Below, piece after piece: positions 37,201-43,599 of a stretch of DNA of 64,000 nucleotides. Source of the stretch: Cydia pomonella (Eukaryota > Arthropoda > Insecta > Lepidoptera > Tortricidae). How positions within the stretch are numbered: position 1 is the first letter of the stretch; each line of letters begins with the position of its first letter. Location: the NCBI RefSeq assembly GCF_033807575.1, contig NC_084730.1, forward strand, positions 9,345,986-9,409,985, read 5' to 3'. A program made the translations under genes and the position numbers. Under the pieces are notes generated by a model. That model was given only the letters and a program-made list of their open reading frames with translations. It did not search any database and was not told the DNA's origin.

Positions 37201-40200
37201 GTAATGTATTGAAAAGATGTGTCCCGCCGAGCTTCTTACCGGTCCGGCGTTCCCATATTAATTCAAATTCCTTTTAGTTAACTTTCTTCTTGTTTATACG
37301 AATTTGATGTTTTTGTTATTTCAATAACCTCACTAATGTAATTCTAATACATTGCAAATTATTTCTTAAGAGTAAATCTTACTCCTAGTTTCCGGGGTGA
37401 GGGCCTGGAGATCAGTACCCCTAGTGTAACTTTGATCGACATCATAACGTGACGAACGCGTTTGAGTTAAGTCTCATCTTGTATAGGATTTTGAGTTTCC
37501 AAAACGTCCCGCTTGGCGCGCTCTTTCGAAATCCAATACAAAATGAGACTAAACGCAAACGCGTACGTCACGTTTGGAAATCGAATTTATTTACACTAGG
37601 GGTACTGTATTACAGGTTTACGCCTAGTTCAGACTCCAGTCTCTCACAAAGGGTATAAATCGAATTTTCCTTTGCTCTATATAATAGTAATTGTTAAATG
37701 TATCCTTTGTGAGGTGAAAAATAAATATATATATATAAATAATTATATAAATATGTGGATACCCTCCTACAATTTAGGAGGGATTTAATAATCTTCTCGG
37801 GTCAAAGGTATAAGGTTAGAGCCGGCGTAGCTTTATTTGATGTTCGTAAGCGCATTGTAATATCTAATATGCCTTTATTTAACCAGTTTCTGTAACTAAA
37901 TAACAGATGACGTTACCAATAGAAGGCCTCGCGATGGCAACGGGGAACTTCTTGCCATATTCTGCGACCATGTCTTCAGTTATGGCTTTGGTGTATGCGT
38001 AAGTGTTAGGCTCGGGAGCGATCAGTCTGTGGGACGAAATAAAGGTTTTGTACTAAAATAATGGCAAACGTTTTAGAGTGATTACTTTCCACTTGCCTGG
38101 TTGTTACACTTGTTACATGAAGAAATGGAATATCCTGTCAAAACGACGACGCTCCAAAATCTTGACTAGCACTATGTGAAAGAGATTTTCAAAAATTGCA
38201 AAGTTCCCATCAAATGTTCTCGATATTTTATTCTGCACGTTTATTGCCAAACCTTACAGTTATGTAGTTTCGAATTCTATGAAACTTGAAATAGAGTTAG
38301 ACCAAGATAAGTTGGCAGCGATTTGGATAACCCAGACAGTGCAAGTGTTATTTTAAACGGCAAACTTCTATGAAGTTATGACGTTTTCTTGACACTTGCA
38401 CAGGCTGGGCTATCAAAATCGCTGCTAACTTAGCTTGGACTGACTCTATAGACGCCAATGAGTAACGTAGATAAATTATATTAAATGAAACAGTCGTTAA
38501 CAAGTAAGAACATTAAGTTTAAAATCATCCCTAATCTCAACGGGAATTGTCCAAGTAGAGAATTTTCTCATGAAAGTTTCCAGAAATTTTGAGTTGTTCT
38601 ACAACTTCTTGGATATCCATTACTTCGAACGATGTTATTCACGTTTTGGCGTTTCCATTCATGATTCTAAGTATGTATATAATCTGTGTTTTAAAGGGCA
38701 GGTCAAGTAGCCTATTATGCTCATTTCACAACAGATGGCTCTGGAAGTAAATATGAGGTACTTGGGTTCCAAATAGTCCAGCATGCTGTCATCCATCCAG
38801 TCCACTATGTCCATGATCCAGGCGGGCTTATGGACGGCGGGATAGAGTTTTTCTTCCAGTACGTCCAGCTCGCAACGGCAGTAGGCAGTCGAGATGTGGA
38901 CTAACACCTTAAATTAAAAAAAAATCTAAATATAAAAGATGAATTGGAATTTCGAATTAGAACCAGATAATTTTGAATAGCGCATTGTGTTTAGCATGGT
39001 GGATGAAGGACGGTGTAGTGGACATCCAACGACCTGCTGGGTGGACATTGTAAAGAAAACCTGCCAGGGATCTATACAGGTACCTATTAGGAAGGCGGAA
39101 ATACGTGCAGAATGGAGAGCTTAGGTGCACAAAAACGACCGCATGTGGTCGCGACCCTAAGTCATGAGGAAACAAGGAAGAAGGAGAAAAAATTAAATAG
39201 ACTGAAAGCTGTTTAAGAAACGCCATTTAGGCATTATTTGCATAAAGATATCAAAATCATTAATCTTTATTTGTCAGAGTACAGTAGGTAACATAAGGTC
39301 TTAGATTTTAATAAACAATCCTTGTATTCAGTAGGCAAGCAAATGTACAAATGTTTAATAAATACATATAACCTAAAATAATAATAGGAATAAATAACCT
39401 AATTACTTTGTACAGATATACACACATGTCAAAATAAGCGTCATAATCGTTATTAAATCACTATGTCATCAGTACCCCTAGTGTAAATTTAATCGACATC
39501 ATAACGTGACGAACGCGTTTGCGACTTTGCGTTAAGTCTCATTTTGTATAGGATTTTGAGTTTCCAAAACGTCCCGCTTGGCGCGCTCTTTCTAAATCAC
39601 ATACAAAATGAGACTAAACGCAAACGCGTACGTCACGTTTCGAAATCGAATTTATTTACACTAGGGGTACAGATCCCTTAAATTTAAAACGCTTTAAGAA
39701 CATTATTTTAGTACCTAACCATTTCATTAGATTTCGTTTGAATGTTTCCCCCGTGTTTTCGTAATTCATTCATTTTTACAATATGAATGAAAATTACTTA
39801 GTATTAGATTCATTAAAATACTATATAGAGAACCATAATTAGGTATAAGTAAAAAAAAAGTAATAGTGGCACTCCGGGAGTGCCGGCAGAAGTGAAAACT
39901 TGAACAATTACGTGTGTATTTTTTGAATCGCTAGGAAATATGCCAACATGCATGTGTATCAATGTACGTACTGTTAGAAATATAAGATAATTCATATCAT
40001 TACATTATTATTGGCAAAACACCTTTTGCTATCAAACTATTTCTATTTTGATACTAGTTGTTAAAACTTGCATATGGTGTTTGTGGACCTCGAAAAGGCA
40101 TACGATCGAGTACCCCGAGAGGTTTTGTGGTGGGCTCTGAAAGAGAAATGCGTACCTGGGAAGTATGTGGAGCTAATTCGGTCAATGTACAACCGTTGTT

Positions 40201-41501
40201 GTACACGCGTCCGGTCAACTGCCGGCACCGCACCACCGACAGATTCAGTGTCACAGTAGGCTTGCACCAGGGATCGGCTCTGAGTCCCTACCTCTTTCTA
40301 CTTATTATGGACGCTCTGTCGTCGGATATACAGGAGGAGGCACCCTGGTGTATGCTTTTCGCTGATGATATTGTGTTAGTGGGTGAAGACGGACTCGAGG
40401 TACAGAGCAGACTTGAGGAATGGCGTCGGAAACTGGAGAATGTTGGCCTGAAGATCAGCAGATCTAAAACTGAACACATGTTCTGCGATTTCGGCGGTCT
40501 CTCTGGTTTCGCTGCCATAGACCTCGATGGCGTTACATTGCCGGTCTGCTCAGACTTCAAGTACCTCAGTTCGCTCGTGCAGTGCGATGGCGATATTGAC
40601 CGTGACGTGAAAAACCGGATTCGCACAGGATGCATGAAATGGCGACAGGTCACGGGAACAATTTGTGACGTCCGGATGTGTTTTAAGGACTATATAGCTT
40701 TAAGAATTATTTTTAAGAATATACTTGCTATACCCTGTCAGGATCCATGTGATACTTTAATCTTTTGTAATATGTACCATGGTTTGTGATAAAGGAAATA
40801 AGAAATAAAGAAGTTTTGACTACAACTACATAATTAAAAAATTTACCTCTAAATTTTCCATTTTTTCGGCAAGTTTCATGACTCGTAAAGTCCCGGTTGT
40901 GTTCAAGTTTACAGCATCTTTGAGTTTCTGGTCAAAACTGAAACAATATGTTACTTATAAGGTAAATTTCTTTATTTCTGTTGGTCATTTCATTACTTTG
41001 TTAGCTACTAATAAGTATAGTCTTGTAGACAAAAATATGGGTACGTGGTGTCTGAAATAAATATTGTAACAAAACCGTTGTATGGAGTGAGCACTCTTGG
41101 TCTTCTTAATTCTCTTCGCTTGAGATTAGCTTAAGCTTAGTCACAAAGTCCCCCTCGAGTTGTCCTCGGCGCAAAGGTACCCATCACAATAGCCGCGTTA
41201 ACACGTTGAATGGCGATGGACAACCTTTGCACCAGGTACTTGTATACTCGTATTTGTCATAAACGAAAATGAAAAATGAAAATATTTATTTCAGACACCA
41301 CGTAATCATGTAGCCATAATCATGTCATATCCTACCGCACACAAGCAGCACTGTGGAACACCACATGACAGCGTCTTTGCAGCTCCTGTCTATCATCATT
41401 ACTGAGTCCCAACTCGTCTTCCAGGATATCTCCGGCTACAAGACGTAGTTTGTTGAAGATATCCGGTTGCTTGGCTCGCAGGGGATTGAAAAGCTGAAGA
41501 C

Positions 41502-41533
<32 letters not shown>

Positions 41534-43125
41534 TGGACATTCTTACACAAATTGACTAAGTCCCACAGTAAGCACAATAAGGCTTGTGCTGAGGGTACTT
41601 AGACAACGAAATATTTATAAATACTTAAATACCTAGTAAACACCCATGACTCAGGAACAAATATCCGTGCTCATCACACAAATAAATGCCCGGGACCCGA
41701 TGGATTGAACCCGGGACCATCGGCTTCATAGGCAGGGTCACTACCGACTAGGCCAAACCGGTCGTCAAACAAACAAATATATACAAATACCGTATCATAA
41801 GTCGATCCTTTCTCGTTTGGGTTAAATAAACATAGTTAAAAATCTATAAGCTAATTGCTAGGTCCAATAAAAAAAGGCTTGAACTCACTCATCAGTTTAC
41901 TCATCAGTCAAATCAAATACTCTTTAATTAATGGAATCAGGCATTACTTTGCGGAAATCCATGCTAATTAAAACAAGAAATATTACTTTGCTAATCCGCG
42001 AGAAATCTAGCGGATTAGCAAAGTAATATTTCTTGTTTTAATCAGATACTCTTTATCATTTTTTTTTTCGTCAGTACTTCTTTACTAGTGTGACTATGAA
42101 ATTCCCACTGACATTGCCTAAACATACTCCGGCCTCAACTCTTTGTTGCTGAGTGGACTTAGGCCTCACGTTATCACTGCCGATCGGACTTAGGCCTCAC
42201 CTTATTCTTAATAAGGGGATTCAGGCCTCACCTTATTGCTGATAAGCTCCCGCAGCCGTTCTTCGCTGGACACTCCCTTCTTCTGGCGTAGCAGAAGGTA
42301 GATGGTATTCAGCTCGGGGCAGGAGCGCAGTAGCTTTTCCACCAGGATCTGAAAAAATTGCTGTCATCAGTACCCATGTATATAGTTGCGTTGCAATCTA
42401 TTTTTCAAAATATAGGGATTTGAATAGTTCAATTTACTTTTTCATCGGAAGTTAAAAAAGACTGAAGTCTTGTTAGTGTTCCGTATATTTTTTTTTTATT
42501 TTCATATAGGTATTTAAACTGTGAAATTTTCCACTCAAAATCAAGAGTTCTTTCGACCCTAATATGATAAATGTCCCCAAAAATGTAATACATTTGTTGT
42601 CTGTTGTTATTTCCGAACGGAAAATGCGGATAAATATAAAAATATATAAAACACGTATTAAATCGATCGGGGAAACAAGTTTTTACGACCATTAGGGCTT
42701 CCGCTAGCTGGCGCGGGTGCACGGAGCGGATGAGCGGGTTAACGAAAAATAGTATGAGCAACGCTAACTGAAGCGGACGCGTGCGGCGGATTTCACCTAC
42801 AAATAGCACCCGCGTGCGCGCACGCGGCGGGCGTCAGCTAGCGGAGGCCCTTACTTTTATATCAAGCAGCGTTTATGAATGGTCTTTCGAACTTGTCGTT
42901 GTCTCAACGAAAGACTACCTTTATTTACATTGTGAATATGTTTTTCATTTGTGGTGCAATAGAGTATATTTATTTAAGCACTTAGTTTTCTTAATTGTAC
43001 TTTTAAATCATTTTGATTTTTATCCTATACCCTGAATAGTACTGACCTTTCCAACGAACCCTGTAGCCCCCGTGATGAGCACATTCTTGCCTGCGTAGTA
43101 CTCGCCTACTGAAGGGGCCATTGCC
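10096..43125 (-). CDS. FAR: Fatty acyl-CoA reductase, complete, 13 exons
   Basis: Coding segments in transcript order: 43121..43047, 42348..42232, 41493..41336, 40937..40847, 38907..38762, 38026..37917, 36305..36222, 35494..35386, 26626..26550, 24685..24523, 23551..23443, 20390..20242, 10231..10096. They total 1524 nt, one open frame of 507 residues, the usual length for an insect FAR. Seen in the protein: Rossmann dinucleotide motif TGATGFVG (G18, G21, G24); HISTAY near 151-156; the YxxxK active-site pair Y205/K209 (YAYTK); RPSIV, then EPIPGWVDNLNGPTG; a FAR_C/Sterile region from about 360 to 460 with YYTTKEWHFKN and YCCKEDPSNLERARKL; and a C-terminal membrane segment at about 473-490. Family knowledge: two-step NADPH-dependent reduction of acyl-CoA to fatty alcohol. 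The start is the first ATG of an exon whose 5' UTR part is GGCA, so a non-coding first exon and promoter should lie above 43125; I could not place them. Introns reach 10 kb and are full of transposons. Substrate and tissue are unknown. Confidence 0.95.
10690..12970. mobile_element. Outer foldback repeat containing a second foldback
   Basis: GC-rich arms at about 10698-10805 and 12855-12955 are inverted copies (TAGGTAGACCG, GACTCATTTAAGCGGTC, GATCCCCTTTGTCG). They enclose the element at 11020-12545. Confidence 0.6.
11020..12545. mobile_element. Foldback element with internal tandem repeats
   Basis: Arms of about 280 bp (11024-11330 and 12246-12540) share blocks such as AACATACTAAAACCCCGGGA and ACGTAAGATGTTTCTTCGG. 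The centre has about four related units of 140-170 bp marked by CTATCGGTACCGGTCACAAG. Confidence 0.75.
13183..13384. repeat. Hexamer satellite (TTTTCA)n
   Basis: An ATCC run, then about 180 bp of nearly pure TTTTCA units. It creates meaningless His-Phe and Ser-Phe open frames. Confidence 0.95.
13795..16650 (-). CDS. Non-LTR retrotransposon ORF2: endonuclease and reverse transcriptase
   Basis: 951 residues. An AP-like endonuclease at about 12-225 has TETW (44-47), GDFN (151-154) and SDHK (214-217). The reverse transcriptase at about 490-760 has DMSKAYDRV (585-593), PQGSVLG (653-659) and the catalytic FADD (681-684). A C-terminal region follows without an RNase H motif. The enzyme should nick target DNA and prime reverse transcription there. 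All catalytic blocks look intact. The start codon lies inside the end of ORF1. Confidence 0.92.
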   Translation of the reverse strand: MLQGTTPFETNLQLFVQNVQSIKNNIHVIETLLQDHPYQILCLTETWISEEQKDAVQVEGYVAAASYNRPNHKGGGVLILLRQDIPYKERPDYANLSIELVIECCAIELKSDLIIITIYRADRDIETFFDVLNRLLSKLKSKRHKNIVITGDFNINKFNNSNHYHRLVNMMLECNLRQIVNEPTRETTTSSTCIDFLFTNSKNYKLTVEDKGISDHKCLQYEFEEITYLDNNHSNKYILKRNFSAVNITSFKCALNQVDWNKQINNCQNINENYNEFEKLLQLLLNTHIPYKRIKQKLKNNSWLTTGIKKSCKNKRLFKILVNQSNNSILTKHYKIITKTLKNCVKQAKRMRYIKAIDKSKNKTKTMWNFIKEITGKHAAKKQPNNIKLRVSNTDINCPQQVANHFNEYFASISEQRQTTNVASTNFAVNSIYIYPATEEEVRNIILNLPNKFSCGHDEIPAVLIKACVNELTIPLTRLINQSLDESCFPERLKIAKIRPIYKKTGEKNNTSQYRPIAVLPTVSKIFEKCVANRIYNYIEKFQLIHKNQFGFRKHSSTTLAVYNYIQTVLEHLRDKTYGVGLLLDMSKAYDRVSHPILLQKLNNIGIRGPALNWLKSYLNNRKQYVQIEYYRDEMRQLQTYKSNVISINNSIPQGSVLGCVLFVIYINDLPRITEHKCIMFADDVSLLFKSPTSNDAYKNITETYIKMVSWLKDHNLEINSKKTKIMQFRPHQKRAIDISNIAKQLNIEEVSNFSLLGITIDTHLDWKRHVAVLKNKLSSFVFALSVLKSNTNETCALTAYYGYAHSLLRYGVLLWGHSTDAHDAFVMQKKCIRIIVNIKQTCSCKPHFIRLGVLTFPSICILESATFVRKNIDLFKFNKNPRRKLDLILPEPKVDIFKKGPYYTSIQIYNNIPSLIKLEENYHLFETKLKHHLIKKAYYSIAEFIEEKKS
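16619..17920 (-). CDS. Non-LTR retrotransposon ORF1 protein
   Basis: 433 residues. The N-terminus has a Cys-rich finger with C7, C10, C22, C25, H26, C30, C33, C57 and C60, resembling the PHD-type finger of some CR1/Jockey ORF1 proteins. A Ser/Thr-rich linker follows, then a coiled coil at about 185-265 (EAENKKLHDEIKNIEKS) and a C-terminal RNA-binding-like region with CRLGKRGNRRPLVIEF. It should bind element RNA and chaperone it. ORF1 overlaps the start of ORF2 by 32 nt in another frame. Confidence 0.85.
   Translation of the reverse strand: MSPPAKCGKCEERISSRKSLDCSSCHVRYCVDCLEVIGVSYKRYTLMTINNKTSWKCRECCQKSASNKKAKKTSTPLSKPSTSTANETLKENSYITENPRGNSMLFDSTANSTILNEQGDTLTSPDVTITPNRPKLTTPASTTISRNKDDIMPQANPTFPQNSPTCQLTVDDFTKILDERLNNHRISIISQIKTTIQSEISTAIEKLKKEMVQRTDVLDQEQTILKKDINLITQKIKLLEAENKKLHDEIKNIEKSIEIDKHSNETDHYACKKIVIHGLEEQWGETGEQMEERLRNIFSKIMNIDIVGHIEDLCRLGKRGNRRPLVIEFLSKKMTRYILQHRNYFRYSGLTVTEYLDDASLKMRRKLIEALREARKSGKHAVIIDNKLVINGKVVEPETEQKCTQQKTGEENISAFENTTLVESATGHHSFRN
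18400..18570. mobile_element. Palindromic MITE
   Basis: TGCCATCAAAAATATAATTT at the left is matched by the complement of GTTTTTGATGGCA at the right, enclosing two AAGTCTCG/CGAGACTT blocks. Confidence 0.65.
19130..19385. mobile_element. Family P palindromic MITE, truncated copy
   Basis: Related to 3462-3888; the left arm is mostly lost. Contains ATGGCGCCATCGC and ATCAAAGTCAAACGGCG. Confidence 0.6.
19561..20229. mobile_element. hAT-type foldback element beside FAR exon 12
   Basis: 669 bp with arms of about 280 bp, ends CAGAGATCGGACAAATTTGC and complement. The 8-bp duplication GTGATAAC at 19553-19560 and 20230-20237 is perfect. CAG-type ends plus an 8-bp duplication point to hAT. The right duplication overlaps the FAR exon 12 donor. 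No transposase. Confidence 0.9.
20242..20390 (-). CDS. FAR: FAR exon 12 (FAR_C)
   Basis: It encodes VSEADNETFFTDVSKVDVND, FLKNYMIGAREYCCKEDPSN and LERARKLHN. Acceptor tacag, donor gtaagt. The last two donor bases lie in the target-site duplication of a hAT-type insertion. Confidence 0.93.
20440..21590. other. FAR intron 11, unclassified DNA
   Basis: A GC-richer block at 20500-20690 (AACTTTGCTCCCGCTGCGC) looks like part of a dispersed repeat but has no partner here. Nothing else recognised. Confidence 0.4.
21593..21740. mobile_element. Non-LTR 3' tail, copy 1
   Basis: GTAAGTAAGTAAATATTCTT, then AACAGGCGGTCTTATCGCTA and AAAAGCGATCTCTTCCAGAC; the same blocks occur at 49785-50160. Confidence 0.65.
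21745..23440. other. FAR intron 11, mostly unclassified
   Basis: CATTTCATTTGCGATAGCGGG at 22260-22281 recurs inverted near 22770-22792, which may mark the ends of a decayed MITE. No exon seen. Confidence 0.4.
23443..23551 (-). CDS. FAR: FAR exon 11 (FAR_C)
   Basis: It encodes MVKVQERISHGLDVLQYYTT and KEWHFKNTNFIALRSK. Acceptor ccgcag, donor gtaaga. Confidence 0.92.
24181..24335 (-). pseudogene. Third copy of FAR exon 10 (copy A)
   Basis: It is 155 nt long. The acceptor is mutated (CGG where CAG is expected) and the 5' part is shortened, breaking the frame. From MALWYPGG onward it is nearly identical to the intact exon and it keeps donor gtaagt. It is not spliceable as an in-frame exon. Confidence 0.78.
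24350..24509 (-). pseudogene. Second copy of FAR exon 10 (copy B)
   Basis: It is 160 nt long, 3 nt shorter than the intact copy. It keeps the acceptor cag and has donor gtgata instead of gtaagt. Small indels put the middle into another frame (about PGAPSSPAGCG to HHATDPRLAY), but the frame is restored before LIDMLLFLLGKKT, so the copy stays open and in phase at both ends. Only 13 nt separate it from the intact exon. Most likely a decaying duplicate; use as an alternative exon is possible but unproven. Confidence 0.75.
24523..24685 (-). CDS. FAR: FAR exon 10 (intact copy of a triplicated exon)
   Basis: It encodes EYWVNMYPPTMALWYPGGSI, KSYWLWHQFCLVTTQL and IPAYLIDMLLFLLGKKT. Acceptor tttcag, donor gtaagt. 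Two altered copies follow at once downstream at 24350-24509 and 24181-24335. Confidence 0.93.
25445..26460. repeat. Dispersed repeat with internal duplication
   Basis: Starts near AGTGCGAGTCGGACTCGCCC with GGGTTCCGTACC and ends near GGGTTCCGTTTTTTGCC. Two inner units repeat CACTTTGGAAGTGTCTCTCG and CATAGATA..CCACACGTATG. Contains a poly-C run of about 18. A related piece in reverse lies at 61970-62185. Confidence 0.6.
26550..26626 (-). CDS. FAR: FAR exon 9
   Basis: It encodes PQEAKFFNVTMSGALRCTWG and EMIRL. Acceptor aacag, donor gtaagt. It is separated from exon 8 by an 8.8 kb intron. Confidence 0.9.
26640..26830. repeat. Dispersed repeat D (plus orientation)
   Basis: GAGTAAGATTGCCAGAGCTC, GGTCGGCAACGCGCAT, GACTGCTTACCATCAGGCGG, then an A-run. 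Family D also at 43155-43320 (minus), 47495-47757 (plus, longest), 48935-49005, 49205-49355 (minus), 50860-50957 and 60005-60118. Confidence 0.75.
27294..27484. mobile_element. Palindromic ~190-bp family Q, copy 1
   Basis: Starts GTACCCCTAGTGTAAAT and ends with its complement. Almost the whole element is self-complementary (GTTTGCGTTTAGTCTCATTT; TTGGCGCGCTC centre). Confidence 0.85.
27490..29540. other. FAR intron 8, mostly unclassified
   Basis: TCAAGTGTTGATTCTATCAA-type short repeats at 27535-27590; otherwise no exon or clear element. The open frame at 27745-27990 has no recognisable domain. Confidence 0.4.
29545..30785. mobile_element. Long diverged foldback element
   Basis: Outer arms share CGGATTAGGACC, AAAGGCCCCTTTTTCATGCC and CATTTGGGGACCTCGAGGAA with their complements near 30640-30775. 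The arms run about 500 bp with many differences to an unpaired centre near 30080-30310. Confidence 0.75.
31040..31570 (+). mobile_element. RTE-like reverse transcriptase C-terminal fragment
   Basis: Broken frames give LVRALVFPIFLYAAETWTIR and, after a frameshift near 31190, RILSFFGHVSRRNNDSIERL and RPPMRWTDQIK. This is the conserved C-terminus of endonuclease/RT proteins of RTE-like retrotransposons. It ends at a GAAGAAGAAG tail near 31560. 5'-truncated; not functional. Confidence 0.75.
31630..32895. other. FAR intron 8, nothing recognised
   Basis: No exon, SINE or inverted repeat identified. Confidence 0.4.
32901..33224 (+). mobile_element. tRNA-derived SINE (family S) with a hairpin tail
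   Basis: tRNA-like head with B box GGTTCAAATCC, then GCATTTATT..GTGTGATGAGCATG. The tail has inverted arms 33073-33128 and 33157-33212 around a TA run. Confidence 0.8.
33579..33688 (-). CDS. Candidate first coding exon, THAP-like zinc finger (tentative)
   Basis: The minus strand reads ATG (33688-33686), then MPARKRFTKCEICGKRATRE, NHEKRDFMAKFPLDED, and a perfect donor gtaagt at 33578. C-x2-C near the N-terminus followed by F.AKFPLDED resembles the start of a THAP domain, a zinc finger of DNA-binding proteins and P-element-type transposases. The later C-x2-H pair would be in an exon I could not find. It lies inside FAR intron 8 on the same strand. It could be a nested host gene, a remnant of a THAP-bearing transposon, or chance. 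Confidence 0.4.
33700..34950. other. FAR intron 8, unclassified
   Basis: Two GTACCAAAAGTACGTCT units near 34178-34216. The open frame at 33892-34092 has no domain I recognise. Confidence 0.35.
34960..35275. mobile_element. Non-LTR 3' UTR remnant
   Basis: TTTATTCTACAAGTAGGCCT, CAAGGGCTCTTTTACAAG; a shorter related piece is at 35548-35600. Confidence 0.5.
35386..35494 (-). CDS. FAR: FAR exon 8
   Basis: It encodes VIRTMHCEPSYLADAMPVDV and VVNACILLAFATAIE. Acceptor atccag, donor gtaggt. Confidence 0.92.
36222..36305 (-). CDS. FAR: FAR exon 7 (PGWVDNLNGPTG)
   Basis: It encodes VASLKEPIPGWVDNLNGPTG and LIIGSGK. Acceptor tttcag, donor gtgtct. The intron that follows is absent from the plus-strand paralogue. 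Confidence 0.92.
36590..37098. repeat. Tandem duplication (about 180 bp), second unit holding a MITE
   Basis: Unit 1 about 36590-36773, unit 2 about 36774-37098. Both read AATCTAGCGAATTGGGAA, CGACGTGGAACTATAGCG, and TTACACTTGGAAATGATTG. Unit 2 is longer because of the insertion at 36889-37034. Confidence 0.85.
36889..37034. mobile_element. PIF/Harbinger-like MITE, TTA target duplication
   Basis: 146 bp, ends TGGCTCCTCTA and TAGAGGAGCCC, inner arms GATGGCCCAGCGTAGGCCAG and complement. TTA at 36886-36888 and 37035-37037; a single TTA at the matching site of unit 1 (36707-36709). Confidence 0.88.
37415..37605. mobile_element. Palindromic family Q, copy 2
   Basis: GTACCCCTAGTGTAA to ACACTAGGGGTAC; CCCGCTTGGCGCGCTC centre. 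In FAR intron 6. Confidence 0.85.
37917..38026 (-). CDS. FAR: FAR exon 6 (YxxxK active site)
   Basis: It encodes LIAPEPNTYAYTKAITEDMV and AEYGKKFPVAIARPSI. It holds the catalytic Y205 and K209. Acceptor cacag, donor gtaacg. Confidence 0.94.
38288..38453. mobile_element. MITE, copy 2 (GAGTTAGACCAAG ends)
   Basis: Same structure as 9150-9285: GTTGGCAGCGATTTGGATA on the left and its complement on the right. Lies in FAR intron 5. Confidence 0.7.
38762..38907 (-). CDS. FAR: FAR exon 5 (HISTAY)
   Basis: It encodes VLVHISTAYCRCELDVLEEK through DDSMLDYLEP. STAY is the conserved active-site serine/threonine block. Acceptor tttaag, donor gtacct. Confidence 0.92.
39472..39670. mobile_element. Palindromic family Q, copy 3
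   Basis: GTACCCCTAGTGTAAATTT to ACACTAGGGGTAC. In FAR intron 4. Confidence 0.85.
40058..40680 (+). mobile_element. RTE-like reverse transcriptase fragment
   Basis: VFVDLEKAYDRVPREVLWWA, then a frameshift near 40235, then LHQGSALSPYLFLLIMDAL and the catalytic block CMLFADDIVLVGE. Truncated at both ends. Joined at about 40690 to a CR1-like 3' tail. FAR intron 4. Confidence 0.82.
40690..40820 (+). mobile_element. CR1-like 3' tail
   Basis: TTGCTATACCCTGTCAGG, ATATGTACCATGGTTTG, then GAAATAAGAAATAAAG; matches the complement of 13540-13620. It ends about 27 nt before FAR exon 4. Confidence 0.65.
40847..40937 (-). CDS. FAR: FAR exon 4
   Basis: It encodes FDQKLKDAVNLNTTGTLRVM and KLAEKMENLE. The N.N..GT motif is typical of extended short-chain dehydrogenases. 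Donor gtaaat. Confidence 0.92.
41336..41493 (-). CDS. FAR: FAR exon 3
   Basis: It encodes LFNPLRAKQPDIFNKLRLVA, GDILEDELGLS and CHVVFHSAACVR. The GD and HSAA blocks are typical of the FAR NAD-binding domain. Donor gtagga is weak but usable. Confidence 0.92.
41533..41764 (-). mobile_element. tRNA-derived SINE (family S)
   Basis: Read on the minus strand: GACCGGTTTGGCCTAGTCGG head, GGGTTCAATCC B box, ATGAGCACGGATATTTGTTC body, and the tail ending near 41533 beside an AT microsatellite. FAR intron 2-3 region. Confidence 0.85.
41967..42042. repeat. Perfect 33-bp-arm palindrome
   Basis: Arms 41967-41999 and 42010-42042 are exact complements around the loop GAGAAATCTA. Near-identical AATCAAATACTCTTTA and AATCAGATACTCTTTA lie outside. 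Confidence 0.9.
42108..42231. repeat. 31-bp tandem repeat carrying 5' splice sites
   Basis: Units end at 42138, 42169, 42200 and 42231, each with GGCCTCAC (minus GTGAGGCC) or a decayed form. The 42231 copy is the real exon 2 donor. Confidence 0.75.
42232..42348 (-). CDS. FAR: FAR exon 2
   Basis: It encodes ILVEKLLRSCPELNTIYLLL and RQKKGVSSEERLRELISNK (39 codons, phase 0 at both ends). Acceptor tttcag, donor gtgagg. The donor belongs to a 31-bp tandem repeat. Confidence 0.93.
42695..42850. mobile_element. PIF/Harbinger-like MITE, TTA target duplication
   Basis: Ends GGGCTTCCGCTAGCTGGCGC and GCTAGCGGAGGCCC; TTA at 42692-42694 and 42851-42853. GC-rich centre. A related copy is at 60127-60238. 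Confidence 0.8.
43047..43125 (-). CDS. FAR: FAR exon 1 (start codon, NADPH motif)
   Basis: Coding 43121..43047, with four UTR bases after the acceptor ttacag. It encodes MAPSVGEYYAGKNVLITGAT then GFVGK: a start just before the Rossmann fold, as in other FARs. Donor gtcagt. Confidence 0.93.
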
Positions 43126-43154
43126 CTGTAACAATGAATTATGCAATTAAGCAT

Positions 43155-43320
43155 TTTTTTTTATACAACGTCGGTGGCAAACAAGCATACGGCCCGCCTG
43201 ATGGTAAGCAGTCTCCGTAGCCTATGTACGCCTGCAACTCTAAAGCAATTACATGCGCGTTGCCGACCCTAACACTCCACACCCTCGTTGAGCTCTGGCA
43301 ACCTTACTCACCGGCAGGAA
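43155..43320. repeat. Dispersed repeat D (minus orientation)
   Basis: Complement of the D unit: GGTGGCAAACAAGCATACGG, GATGGTAAGCAGTCTCCGTA. It ends near CTCACCGGCAGGAA and lies just upstream of FAR exon 1. Confidence 0.75.
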
Positions 43321-43380
43321 CACAACACTATGAGTAGGGTCTAGTGCATAATTATAGCCGTTTTGGTAAGAAAACTGATG

Positions 43381-43583
43381 GGGTAAACCGTCTATTACTG
43401 GCCACCCTCCAATTACTGGACACCTTATACTAAAATGGCTGAAATAAGAATTCTATTTATTTATTTATTTACACAATTCAAGTAAACTAAATAACTATCG
43501 TTCTGATGATTAACTTAGATTGTATGATTATTAAACAGAATCCCTTTTAGTATAAGGTGGCCAGTAATAAACGGTTTACCCTG
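43381..43583. mobile_element. Palindromic MITE upstream of FAR exon 1
   Basis: GGGTAAACCGTCTATTACTG at the left and CAGTAATAAACGGTTTACCC at the right; inner TTATACTAAAA and complement. Confidence 0.75.
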
Positions 43584-43599
43584 TATGGGTTACCATTCT

